The translations under genes and the position numbers were made by a program. From assembly GCA_025354565.1 (NCBI GenBank), contig JANXMQ010000075.1, positions 1 to 32,119 on the forward strand: a stretch of 32,119 bases of DNA. The letters are read 5' to 3'. The number at the start of each line of letters is the position of its first letter. Position 1 is the first letter of the stretch. Origin of the DNA: Akkermansiaceae bacterium (GTDB taxonomy: Bacteria > Verrucomicrobiota > Verrucomicrobiia > Verrucomicrobiales > Akkermansiaceae). Below the pieces are notes generated by a model that ran no database searches, had not been told where the DNA came from, and was given only the letters and a program-made list of their open reading frames with translations. Of the stretch, positions 1 to 8,307 are shown one piece after another.

Positions 1-1
1 C

Positions 2-394
2 CTGCGTTGCGCCGAGTCTTTTGGCGCAGCCTTCCTCGTCCACGAAGTCGCCAAGACCTGCGCCATTCCTAAGGCTTTGGGCACCAGTGAGGACGCCAAA
101 CTCGCCCTCTGGCAAGTCTGTGCCCGCGTGCTCACCCCCGCCACATCCCTACTTGCCATGATCCGCCTTGCCGGACGCTGCGCAGCTCCCGCCTTGTTAG
201 GATTTAAAACATCATTCAACGAAGACGACCTCTACGCCAACGGTGCATGGCTCGCCTCGCGTCAGGCCAAAGTGGAAGCAAAATTATGGCGTGAAAACCC
301 ACTTTCCACCGCCCCATCCAAAAGCCTCTTCCTCTACGATGTCACCAGCTCCTACTTCGAAGGACAAAACAACGCCCTCGCCTATTTCGGCTGA
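2..394 (+). pseudogene. IS transposase fragment (IS1634/IS4-like DDE family)
   Basis: The frame is open from the window edge and ends at a TGA at 392-394. The last residues contain YDVTSSYFEG followed by an ALAYFG ending, which matches the region around the first catalytic aspartate of IS1634-type DDE transposases. In that family the chain continues for several hundred residues, including the remaining catalytic acids, so this is only an N-terminal part that breaks off directly after the FG. No inverted repeat or second half is visible downstream, where a penicillin-binding protein gene lies on the other strand. The 5' end is outside the window. Family assignment is from memory of the motif; the truncation is seen directly. 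Confidence 0.6.
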
Positions 395-397
395 AAT

Positions 398-496
398 CTA
401 AATAGCTTGGCAGAGCAAGGTCGCCAAAGGGCTTGGCACGCAGTCTTTCCGGATGATGGAGTAGCCAGCGAGGTAAATGAGAAAGAATGCTGCCAC
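398..496 (-). other. Short membrane-segment reading frame, probable gene remnant
   Basis: A 32-residue minus-strand frame could start at a GTG (496). It reads AAFFLIYLAGYSIIRKD and then a polar tail ending in TAG. The hydrophobic stretch resembles the last transmembrane helix of a membrane protein. It lies in the 140-bp gap between the broken transposase and the penicillin-binding protein gene. It may be the 3' end of a gene destroyed by the insertion, or chance. I do not recognise a family. Confidence 0.15.
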
Positions 497-533
497 GATC
501 TAGAGTCCGGCTTTTGATGGGGGGCGAGTTTCC

Positions 534-2849
534 TCAGTCCTCGACGGGGAGGGCGCGGGGGGGGACTTCTGGGTCATCGACGGGAAGCGCGCGCGGGGGG
601 GCGGCGGGGGCTGGGAGGGGGAGGGCGGATTCGTCAACGCTGAGGGCTTTGGCGGGGTGGATGGGGCAGAGGTCGTCGGCGGGGAGGAGGATGTCGGAGG
701 GGACTTGATCGGTGTAGGCGGTGTTGGCCTGGCGACAGGCGGCGGTGGCGCGTTTGCCGGAGAGGCGGCAGAGTTCCATGGGGACAAGGGCGAGCTTGCT
801 GTTGAGCTGGCCGGCTTTGTAGCCGAGGCGGTCGGCGGTTTTCATGATGTCCACCCAGACGGGGAGGGCGAGGGTGGCGCCGTAGCCGCCTTGGATGGTT
901 CGCTGGGGGGTGTCGAAGCCGACCCAGACGACGCAGGTGAGATTGGAGGTGTAGGCGGTGAACCAGGCGTCTTTGAAGTCATTGGTGGTGCCAGTTTTGC
1001 CGCCGCAGGGCTTGTCGAAGCCGAGCTTGGTGACGGCGGCGGCGGTGCCCTCGGTGGTGACTTCTTTGAGGATTTGGGAGATGGACCACGCAGAGCCTTT
1101 TCTGGCGGCTTCGTAAGAGAGGACGGGGGTGGTGTAGAGGATGTTGCCCTCGCGGTCTTTGATTTCCGAGATGAGATAGGGACGGAAGCGGGTGCCGTCG
1201 TTGGGGAAGATGGAGTAGGCGGTGGCGACTTCCCATGGGGTGGCTTCCCAGGCGCCGAGGTAGGAGGCGGGATTCTCGGGCATGGGGGTGGTAAAGCCGG
1301 CCATGCGGGCGACTTCCTTGACTTTGGGGATGCCGGCGTAGTTTCCAACGCGGACGGACATGGTGTTGCGCGAGTGAATGAGGCCGAAGGAGATGGGCTC
1401 CATGCCGCCGAACTTGCCGTCGGAATTGTGGGGTCGCCAGGTGCCAGCGCCGGTGATTTCGCCGGGCTGGATGGGGCCGTCGCTGATGCTGGTGTTTGGC
1501 CGCAGGCCTTGATCGAGGGCGGCGAGATAGACGAAGGGCTTGAAGACGGAACCGAGTTGGCGGCGGGCTTGGATGGCGCGGTTGAAGCGAGATTCGTTGG
1601 CGTCCCGGCCACCGACGAGGGCGAGCACGGCGCCGGTGCGGTTTTCGACGACGACGGAGGCGCCTTGGATGTATTCGGGCTCCTTGCGCTGGGCCTCGGG
1701 GGTGGTGCGCCAGGCGGTGCGGGTCTGGTGGGGGTAGCCGGGGATGCGCTCGACTTGGCGGAGTTTCTGGTCGAGGGATTCCTCGGCTTTCTGCTGGATG
1801 CGGAGGTCTATGGTGGTGGTGATGTTGAGTCCGCCGAGCTCGATGTTTTCCTTTTCGAGAATGACTTCGAGATCGCGACGGATGGCATCCATGGCGTAAG
1901 ATTCCTGGTTTTCCCGTCGCCATGTGGGGCGGACTTCGGGGGGGGCTGCTTTCGCGGCCTCGGCCTCGGCGATGGTGACGTCACCGACGGCGACCATGCG
2001 GTCGAGCGTGGTGCCGCGCTCGCGGGTGGCGGCTTCCATGGAGGTGAAGGGATTGAACGAGTCCGGCCCACGCACGATGCCGGCGAGCAAGGCGGATTCT
2101 GATAGCGTGAGCTCGGATGGGTGTTTCTCGAAATAGATCCGGGATGCCTCGCCGACGCCTTTGATCTGGCGACCCCAGTTGATCTGGTTGATGTAGGCTT
2201 CGAGAATCTCGTCTTTCTCGTAGGTGGCTTCCAGGCGCACGCCGATGGCGATCTCTAACGCCTTTCGATCCAGTTGTTTTAAAATATCGCCACGGTCCTC
2301 GTCACGTTTGAGTTGGAAAATGTCGGAGACGAGTTGCTGGGTGAGCGTGGATGCGCCTTCCTTTTTGCCGCTGAGGTTTTTCAACACCGCCCGAACGATG
2401 CCGAGGGTGTCGAAGGCGCCGTGGTGATAGAAGCGTTCGTCCTCGCGGGCGAGGATGGCTTTGCGGAAATTTTCAGCGACCTGATTGAGCGGAACGAGCG
2501 AGCGCTTTTCGCCGTGGATGCGGCCGATTTCCTCGCCCTGGCGGTCGTGGATGATCGAGCGCTCCGGCATGGCGTGGATTTTGGAGAGGTCATATTTCCG
2601 GGAGCGGTAGCCGTAGATGACTGCTAGAAACGCGAGCACATAGATCCCGGCGACCAGCGGATAGCCGAGAAAGCGGGCGAGTAGTTTCACCGGCGAGGCC
2701 AGCGGACGGGTGAGTAGATTGAACAGGTGAAACGGCCAGAACAGCAGCAGGGACAGCGCTCCGGGCCCGCGTGAGCGCTCGCTGGCGGGTGGATCTTGGC
2801 GGAGACGGAGGGGTTCCGGCGGCTTGCTTTTCGACATGTTCGTGGCCAT
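534..2849 (-). CDS. Class A penicillin-binding protein (PBP1A-like transglycosylase/transpeptidase)
   Basis: A bifunctional peptidoglycan synthase of 771 residues, anchored in the inner membrane and acting in the periplasm. It polymerises lipid II glycan strands and cross-links the peptides. A basic N-terminus is followed by one membrane helix (about 65-82). The family-51 glycosyltransferase domain carries the catalytic glutamate in AREDERFYHHG (about E136) and the STLTQQL motif. The transpeptidase domain has the SxxK serine in LGSVFKPF (about S434), an SRN triad (about 493-495) and KTGTT (about 618). The C-terminus is a proline-rich tail with a near-perfect repeat (PPRALPVDD, then PPRALPVED). 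Met5 is a possible alternative start. The gene is divergent from the HtrA operon, with only about 85 bp between the two starts. The broken transposase lies downstream. Very confident on function. Confidence 0.95.
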   Translation of the reverse strand: MATNMSKSKPPEPLRLRQDPPASERSRGPGALSLLLFWPFHLFNLLTRPLASPVKLLARFLGYPLVAGIYVLAFLAVIYGYRSRKYDLSKIHAMPERSIIHDRQGEEIGRIHGEKRSLVPLNQVAENFRKAILAREDERFYHHGAFDTLGIVRAVLKNLSGKKEGASTLTQQLVSDIFQLKRDEDRGDILKQLDRKALEIAIGVRLEATYEKDEILEAYINQINWGRQIKGVGEASRIYFEKHPSELTLSESALLAGIVRGPDSFNPFTSMEAATRERGTTLDRMVAVGDVTIAEAEAAKAAPPEVRPTWRRENQESYAMDAIRRDLEVILEKENIELGGLNITTTIDLRIQQKAEESLDQKLRQVERIPGYPHQTRTAWRTTPEAQRKEPEYIQGASVVVENRTGAVLALVGGRDANESRFNRAIQARRQLGSVFKPFVYLAALDQGLRPNTSISDGPIQPGEITGAGTWRPHNSDGKFGGMEPISFGLIHSRNTMSVRVGNYAGIPKVKEVARMAGFTTPMPENPASYLGAWEATPWEVATAYSIFPNDGTRFRPYLISEIKDREGNILYTTPVLSYEAARKGSAWSISQILKEVTTEGTAAAVTKLGFDKPCGGKTGTTNDFKDAWFTAYTSNLTCVVWVGFDTPQRTIQGGYGATLALPVWVDIMKTADRLGYKAGQLNSKLALVPMELCRLSGKRATAACRQANTAYTDQVPSDILLPADDLCPIHPAKALSVDESALPLPAPAAPPRALPVDDPEVPPRALPVED

Positions 2850-2934
2850 GCTAAGCGATCCCGAGCCGCCAATCCATCCTTGTTTATCGGAACAGACGAA
2901 GCGGCGCAGCGGCGGCGCTGTGAATCATACAACC

Positions 2935-3933
2935 ATGAAAGTGAATCGAATTCTTGCGCTCGCGGGTCTCTGCCTGTGGGTTCCCGCGGCCAGCATTTCG
3001 CAGGCGGGGGAACCCGTCCACAATCTGGCGGATTTGACAAAACTGGAGTCTAAGGTGGAGGCGGTTTCCCAAAAGGTGCTGCCCACCACGGTCGCCCTGA
3101 TCTCGGATAAAACCGGCTCATCCGGCTCCGGCGTGATCGCCACCGCGGATGGCCTGATCCTCACCGCCGCCCACGTCGTGCAAGGCGCGGAGGAACTTCA
3201 AGTCGTGTTCCCGAATGGCGAGCAGGTGCCGGGAAAAGTGCTGGGCGCGAACTATTCCAAGGACATCGCGATGGTCCAGATCACCGGCAAAGGCCCGTAT
3301 CCCTTCGCCGCGATGGGAGCCTCCAAGCCGCTCGTCGCGGGCGACTGGGTGATCGCGCTCGGCCACTCCGCTGGCTTCGATGCCGGACGGACGCCGCCAG
3401 TCCGTTTCGGGCGCGTGGTCTCGAAAGGACCGGGCAATTTCCTCACCACCGACTGCACCCTGATCGGCGGGGATTCCGGGGGACCGCTGTTCGATCTGGC
3501 GGGCAACATCGTCGGCATCAACTCATCCATCGGCATTTCACTAACTAACAACAATCATGCTGGCATTGACGGCTTCAAGGAGGACTGGGACCGCATCCAT
3601 GCGGGTGAGGCGTGGGGGAGACTCTCGATGAACCCCTTTGCCAATCCGGAGATGGCAGCACTTGGAATCGTCTTCGGCGAACGACGCGGGGCCAAGGGGG
3701 TGCCGGTGGAAGGCATGGTTCCCAAGTCGCCCTCCGCGGCGGCGGGCGTCCGCGTAGGCGACGTGATCCAGAGCATCGATGGCAGCGCCACCCCCGGCGC
3801 TAACAAACTCCTGCAGGTGCTCGCGAAACGCCAGCCCGGCGACAAGGTGAAACTCGGAGTCCTGCGCGACGGCAAGACCCTGGAAGTGATCGTCACCCTC
3901 GCCCGTGCTGATAGTCTATTTGAAGAACGCTAA
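2935..3933 (+). CDS. HtrA/Deg-like secreted serine protease with one PDZ domain
   Basis: A 332-residue trypsin-fold protease, expected in the periplasm, that degrades or surveys misfolded envelope proteins. The chosen ATG begins a typical signal peptide (MKVNRILALAGLCLW, cut near AGEP). The frame is open further upstream, but that extension has no signal peptide. The triad is complete: His80 in LTAAHVV, Asp110 in KDIAMV and Ser181 in GGDSGGPL. The nucleophile motif is GDSGG, where most HtrA proteins have GNSGG. One PDZ domain fills about residues 240-325. The next gene starts 17 bp downstream and encodes an apparently inactive relative, so the two are probably co-transcribed and may work together. 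Divergent from the penicillin-binding protein gene. Confidence 0.9.
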   Translation: MKVNRILALAGLCLWVPAASISQAGEPVHNLADLTKLESKVEAVSQKVLPTTVALISDKTGSSGSGVIATADGLILTAAHVVQGAEELQVVFPNGEQVPGKVLGANYSKDIAMVQITGKGPYPFAAMGASKPLVAGDWVIALGHSAGFDAGRTPPVRFGRVVSKGPGNFLTTDCTLIGGDSGGPLFDLAGNIVGINSSIGISLTNNNHAGIDGFKEDWDRIHAGEAWGRLSMNPFANPEMAALGIVFGERRGAKGVPVEGMVPKSPSAAAGVRVGDVIQSIDGSATPGANKLLQVLAKRQPGDKVKLGVLRDGKTLEVIVTLARADSLFEER

Positions 3934-3949
3934 CTATCATTTAATTACC

Positions 3950-5140
3950 ATGAAACCTATTGTCTATTTAACGATTAGTTTATCTCTAGTGAACGGCCTC
4001 ATGGCCCAGGATGATATTCCATTGCTGATGCCGGAGGAACGTCAGGCGGTTGACTCGCAGGCGACCGAGTTCAGCGAGGCCATCGCACCCGCCATCGCCA
4101 CGGCGGCGAAGTCCACTGTTAGGGTGTGGGCCGGTGCGCGGCGGATCGCCTATGGCACGGTCATCGGCGACGGCTCGCGGATTTTGAGCAAGTGGAGCGA
4201 AGTCGCCCGTGCGACCGGCGAGCTTCGCGTGGATGTCTCCGGGAATGAATATCGTCAGGTGAAATTAAGCGGAGTTTACGAGGATGAGGATCTGGTGGTG
4301 ATGGAAGTGATCGGCAAACCGCTGACGCCGGTGAAGTGGTCATCCGAAACGCCCAAGCTTGGGGCGTTCCTTGCCGCCCCGCAGCCAGACGGCAGGCTCG
4401 CCGCTTTCGGCGTGGTCAGTGTGTTGGAGCGGAATTTGCGCGATACTGATCTCGCCTACCTCGGTGTGATCGGCGAACCCGGTTATACCGGCCAAGGCGT
4501 GAAAATCCATGAAATCGCCGCCGGTTCGGGGGCCGCCGCCGCTGGCTTGAAGCCGGGGAATGTCATCACCAAAGTCGGCAACCGCTCGATCTCTGGTCTG
4601 CTGGCACTGAAGAACGCCCTCACCGGCGTTGCCCCCGGCACGACCATCGCGCTGTTAGTCGAGGCGAATGGCAAGGCCGACAATGTCAATGTCTTGTTAG
4701 GGAACCGACCCAAGCTGCCACAGTTCTCGGGCGACCGCCTCGCGCAGATGGAGCGCATGGGCGGCGCGATCAGCGAGGTCCGTGACTCGTTCACTCACGC
4801 CATCCAATCCGACATGCGGCCCAAGCCAAACCAAATCGGCGGCCCGGTTGTCGATCTGAATGGCGAGGTGTTAGGGATTACCGTCGCCCGCGCCGACCGC
4901 ACCCGCTCCTTCATCATGCCTGCCACCGCCGTGGTGAATCTGTTGAAAAAGGAAGCTGGAAATCCCGCGATCGCCCAAGTCCGTAAACCGGATGACGAGC
5001 CCCCCCTGCCCACCGGCGCACCGGCCCCGCGCGGTCGTGGTGCCCCCGGTGGTGAAGCCCGGATGCGCCGTCACCTTGCTGACATGCAACGCCTGATGGA
5101 CCACCTGCGCGCGGAAATGGATGGGCTTGAAAAGCCGTGA
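3950..5140 (+). CDS. Secreted PDZ protein with a degenerate trypsin-like fold (probable pseudoprotease)
   Basis: A 396-residue protein. The ATG at 3950 begins a signal peptide ending near LMAQDD. Residues about 45-160 resemble the first half of an HtrA barrel. The histidine position is occupied by SKWSEV (near residue 82) and the aspartate seems kept in EDLVVMEV (D114). A PDZ domain spans about 168-250. After it comes a stretch matching the second barrel: GGAISEVRDSFTHAIQSD, then NQIGGPVVDLNGEVLGI, where isoleucine 296 stands in place of the catalytic serine. The PDZ therefore appears inserted inside the barrel, not following it. The tail (355-396) is proline/arginine-rich, then helical. It probably binds rather than cuts proteins. 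It follows the active protease by 17 bp. The domain-order reading is my alignment by eye. Confidence 0.75.
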   Translation: MKPIVYLTISLSLVNGLMAQDDIPLLMPEERQAVDSQATEFSEAIAPAIATAAKSTVRVWAGARRIAYGTVIGDGSRILSKWSEVARATGELRVDVSGNEYRQVKLSGVYEDEDLVVMEVIGKPLTPVKWSSETPKLGAFLAAPQPDGRLAAFGVVSVLERNLRDTDLAYLGVIGEPGYTGQGVKIHEIAAGSGAAAAGLKPGNVITKVGNRSISGLLALKNALTGVAPGTTIALLVEANGKADNVNVLLGNRPKLPQFSGDRLAQMERMGGAISEVRDSFTHAIQSDMRPKPNQIGGPVVDLNGEVLGITVARADRTRSFIMPATAVVNLLKKEAGNPAIAQVRKPDDEPPLPTGAPAPRGRGAPGGEARMRRHLADMQRLMDHLRAEMDGLEKP

Positions 5141-5291
5141 TCCCACACCACGCCGCGTTCTTTGCGGTAAAAAATTTTGATGCGTCAGACTTGGTGAATT
5201 TTCTGGTTCACAGGGCGATAAATTTGTGATTGGGTAAATAGGTATTTGGGTAAATACAACCCAAAAGTTGCTAGCTAATTTCCAACCCATC

Positions 5292-5558
5292 ATGGAAGAC
5301 CATTTCTCCATCAGATCTTGTGCCTTCATCACGCGTCTCCTGCTTGTCGGCCTGGCGTTTTCCGGCATCTACACGGCGAAGATCACCGACAAAACCTCAC
5401 AAGCTTACTTCCACATCACCTTCATTGTTAGAGACGCCCTCCAGACGCGGAAACAGATCGCGTTGCTGGCCTCGACGAACACCTGGCAAGCCTACAATTT
5501 CTGGCCGGGGCAGAATTCGTCGCTCTATATTGGTCACAGGAAATGTATGACGCCGTGA
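5292..5558 (+). pseudogene. Fragment of a N,N-dimethylformamidase beta-subunit-like protein
   Basis: An 88-residue frame whose middle reads SGIYTAKITD, then ITFIVRDA, then ALLASTNTWQAYNFW. This run strongly resembles the core of proteins annotated as N,N-dimethylformamidase beta-subunit-like, which are normally several hundred residues long. The match stops soon after a Ser-Leu-Tyr and the frame ends in unrelated residues. The first 30 residues also do not look like the family. I read it as a decayed fragment. The function of intact members in this setting is usually unknown. It sits alone between the protease pair and the polysaccharide operon. Confidence 0.5.
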
Positions 5559-5633
5559 TGCTCTATCTCTCTGAGAGACGCTGCCGGTAACGGACAGGCT
5601 TAAAAACCCACGTCATCGCGTGACCTTGGGCCG

Positions 5634-5661
5634 TTGACAGCGAGTGGCCGTATTCTAGACT
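5634..5661 (+). promoter_or_regulatory. Putative sigma-70-type promoter of the polysaccharide operon
   Basis: A perfect TTGACA (5634-5639) is followed 16 bp later by TAGACT (5656-5661), a 4/6 match to TATAAT. It lies about 50 bp upstream of the first glycosyltransferase start, in otherwise empty DNA (5559-5712). Recognised by pattern only. Confidence 0.35.
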
Positions 5662-5712
5662 CTTGGCATCGCCCGCCATGAAAGATTTTCCCGGTGGGCG
5701 CTTCCCCCGTTC

Positions 5713-6909
5713 ATGAAAATCCTCGTACACGATTACGCAGGCCATGCCTTTCCCATTTCGTTGAGCCGCGCCCTGGCAGCTCGCGGGCATCAGGTGGTCC
5801 ATGCCTTTGCCAGTTCCTTGCAAACCCCGCGCGGTGATCTTGTGCGGAAAGCCGAGGACTCGGCCCAACTGGAGTTCCGGGAAATCCCGATGAACCCGGA
5901 CTACCGGCGTTACAAATACTCTTTCCGCCGCCGTCGGAGCATGGAGATCTGTTACGGAAATGAAGTCGCTAAATTCATCACCGCATGGCAGCCTGACGCC
6001 GTGCTTTCCGGCAACACACCCACCGAGACTCAGGAACCTATCACCCGTGCCACCCTCGCGGAAGGCGGGCGATTCTACTACTGGGTCCAAGATTTCTACA
6101 GCCTCGCCGTGGACCAGATCCTGCGGCGGAAATTCTCAGTCGCCGGGGCCATGGTCGGCTCTTGGTACCGCCATCTCGACCGCCAACAGTTCCGCCGGAG
6201 TTCGAAAATCATCGCTATCACCAGCGACTTCACGGAAATTTTATCCCGCGAGTTCGGCGTCGATCCGGCCTCAGTTGCGGTCGTGCCGAACTGGGCGCTG
6301 ATTGAGGAAATCCCTCTGATGCCGAAAGCGAACGCGTGGTCGCACCGCCACGGGCTGCATGACAAATTCGTCTTCCTCTACTCCGGCACCATCGGCATGA
6401 AGCACAATCCGGCGATGCTGTTAGAGCTCGCTCGTAGCCACGCGACGGATGCGGATGTGCGGGTGGTCATCGTTTCCGAAGGCCTCGGCGCGGACTGGCT
6501 GCGGCAACAAGCCGCGGACTCCGGGCTATCTAACATCCTCATCCTGCCCTATCAGCCGTTTCACGAACTGCCCGCCGTGTTAGCGACGGGCGATGTGTTG
6601 GTGGGCATTCTGGAAGAGGATGCCGGAGTTTTTTCCGTTCCCTCGAAGACCCTGAGTTACCTGTGCGCTGGGAGGCCTTTGCTGCTGGCGGTGCCGCTGG
6701 AAAATCTCGCCGCCCGCATCACCCGGGAGCATCACGCCGGCCTAACCGTCGCCCCTGGCGATCTGCCCGGGTTCCTCGCCGCAGCAATGCGGTTGCTAGA
6801 GTCCGCTGAGCTCCGCCGCACGCTGGCCACCAACGCCCGCGCCTATGCCGAGGCCACTTTTCCCATCGCGAAAACGGCCGCCATTTTTGATGAAATTCTC
6901 GCCCGTTAG
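5713..6909 (+). CDS. Glycosyltransferase family 4 (GT-B fold)
   Basis: A 398-residue retaining-type glycosyltransferase of the WbuB/WcaI kind, expected on the cytoplasmic side of the membrane, that adds a sugar to a lipid-linked oligosaccharide. The N-terminal half has the usual Rossmann start, with a conserved His-Asp and Gly-His (MKILVHDYAGHAFPIS). The C-terminal domain opens with FLYSGTIGMKHN (about 222-231). It has the donor-binding glutamate/lysine region at about 301-312 (EEDAGVFSVPSK), followed by LSYLCAGRPLLL. The sugar and acceptor cannot be told from sequence. It is the first gene of a three-gene operon, 9 bp from the polymerase-like gene, with a possible promoter just upstream. Confidence 0.85.
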   Translation: MKILVHDYAGHAFPISLSRALAARGHQVVHAFASSLQTPRGDLVRKAEDSAQLEFREIPMNPDYRRYKYSFRRRRSMEICYGNEVAKFITAWQPDAVLSGNTPTETQEPITRATLAEGGRFYYWVQDFYSLAVDQILRRKFSVAGAMVGSWYRHLDRQQFRRSSKIIAITSDFTEILSREFGVDPASVAVVPNWALIEEIPLMPKANAWSHRHGLHDKFVFLYSGTIGMKHNPAMLLELARSHATDADVRVVIVSEGLGADWLRQQAADSGLSNILILPYQPFHELPAVLATGDVLVGILEEDAGVFSVPSKTLSYLCAGRPLLLAVPLENLAARITREHHAGLTVAPGDLPGFLAAAMRLLESAELRRTLATNARAYAEATFPIAKTAAIFDEILAR

Positions 6910-6918
6910 AATCCTGTG

Positions 6919-8307
6919 ATGTTCTCCACCGCCGAGCCGCCGGACCACATCCACATCCCCCGGATGCCGCAGACCGTGTGGGTAGAACGGCTGATCTGGT
7001 TGTTCATGCTGTCCTTCGCCCTCGACTACCGGGACTCAAGCGCGCGCGAAAGCACTGGCGGCGCGGGCATCGATCAATTGATTTTCCTCGCCACCTGCAT
7101 CGGCTCGACGGCGGGCATCGTCGCCCTCGGCTGGCGCTTTCTAACGGTCCGCCCCGCCGCGTGGCTGATCGCATTCTGGGGCCTGTTCATTACCTTCATG
7201 CTGCTGAACTCGTTCTTCCAAGGCGTACCGCTAGCGCGCTCGGGCCGGGTGATCCTGCCGTTAGTGTTCTGCTTTTTTGGAATGATTAACGCCCACATCG
7301 CCGCCTGCATGGGCCTGCGGCCGGCAAGCATCGTCAGGCCCATCTTCGCCGCCGCCTGCATCAACATTGTCTGGCGGATTGTTCAGGGCTTCGTCTTCAA
7401 AAATGCCAGCATGGAAACAGTCCGCTTTGAGGTCCAAAGCCCGGCGATCAACTGGCTTGCCGCGTGGATCGGCTGCGCACTCCTGCTGCGTGGACGTTTC
7501 CACTGGAGTCTGTTAGTTGCTAGTGCCGTGCTGTTCACTGGCATCTTCATCACCATCACGCGCTCGCTCTTTTTTCCGGTGGTGGCTGGCGGACTGGCTG
7601 CCACTTTTTGTTTCATGCTCGGCGTGCGCTGGGGACAGTTCGGCTGGGCGAGTCTCGGCAAACGCCTGATACCCGTCGCCGCCGCCGGGACTCTGATCCT
7701 CGTCGCCATCGTCGGCGTCGCGCTGATCTCGCCGGTGATGATCGAGCGTTGGAACGAGCGTATCTTCCACAATGCCGGTGACCGAAACCTCGGCGCAGAC
7801 ATTTCCTACCTCACCCGCAAGGCCGAGGCCGATGCGATGTGGAAACTCCTTTCCAACGATCCTGTCCACTTTATCCACGGCCGCGGCATCGGCTCATCCT
7901 ACTATTGGGACACCGCCTACATGCCGGAAATCTGGTTGGTTATCCCCAAAGCGGAAGCCAGCGTCGATGACATCTGGTTCGCCGGTCACTCGCTCTGGAC
8001 TTACGGGCTGCTCTCCGGCGGGGTCATCGCGATCGCCAGTTACCTTTCGCTGATTGGCCTAACGGTAGCCTTCAGCCTCTCGACCGCACGGGCGAATGCT
8101 TCTGATCCCGGCCCTGACCAATGGCTCGCATTTCTCCCCTTCGTCGCCACTTGTTGCCTGCTCAGCGAGTCGCTCACCGCCAACCCTTTTCAAGAACGTC
8201 TCGTCGGCATCATCTTCGGCATGATGGTCGGCCTGCCACAGGCTTTCATGATCCGCTCGTCATGGATGCACACCAGCTCTCGCGCGCTACCCGTCAGCCA
8301 TTCATGA
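6919..8307 (+). CDS. O-antigen ligase/polymerase-like membrane protein
   Basis: A 462-residue polytopic membrane protein with about ten or more hydrophobic helices and a longer loop near residues 280-345. The loop contains basic and aromatic residues (RKAEADAMWKLL, then HGRGIGSSYYWD). This layout fits the Wzy/WaaL superfamily, which joins oligosaccharide repeat units or transfers chains to an acceptor in the periplasm. A GTG three bases upstream is an alternative start. Flanked by two glycosyltransferases. Its stop overlaps the start of the next gene (ATGA), so translation is coupled. Polymerase and ligase cannot be told apart from sequence. No flippase or polysaccharide exporter is in the window. 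Confidence 0.8.
   Translation: MFSTAEPPDHIHIPRMPQTVWVERLIWLFMLSFALDYRDSSARESTGGAGIDQLIFLATCIGSTAGIVALGWRFLTVRPAAWLIAFWGLFITFMLLNSFFQGVPLARSGRVILPLVFCFFGMINAHIAACMGLRPASIVRPIFAAACINIVWRIVQGFVFKNASMETVRFEVQSPAINWLAAWIGCALLLRGRFHWSLLVASAVLFTGIFITITRSLFFPVVAGGLAATFCFMLGVRWGQFGWASLGKRLIPVAAAGTLILVAIVGVALISPVMIERWNERIFHNAGDRNLGADISYLTRKAEADAMWKLLSNDPVHFIHGRGIGSSYYWDTAYMPEIWLVIPKAEASVDDIWFAGHSLWTYGLLSGGVIAIASYLSLIGLTVAFSLSTARANASDPGPDQWLAFLPFVATCCLLSESLTANPFQERLVGIIFGMMVGLPQAFMIRSSWMHTSSRALPVSHS

Noticed and set aside
657..2102. A 481-codon open frame on the plus strand opposite the penicillin-binding protein gene
   Set aside because: It is rich in Gly, Asp, Glu and Val, has no recognisable domain, and mirrors the GC-rich codon positions of the well-supported minus-strand gene. 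Read as a shadow frame.
3541..3549. CTAAC copies as intron branch-point-like signals
   Set aside because: The pentamer matches the core of the eukaryotic branch site, but reading frames here are intact and the host is bacterial. No splice-like boundaries were found.
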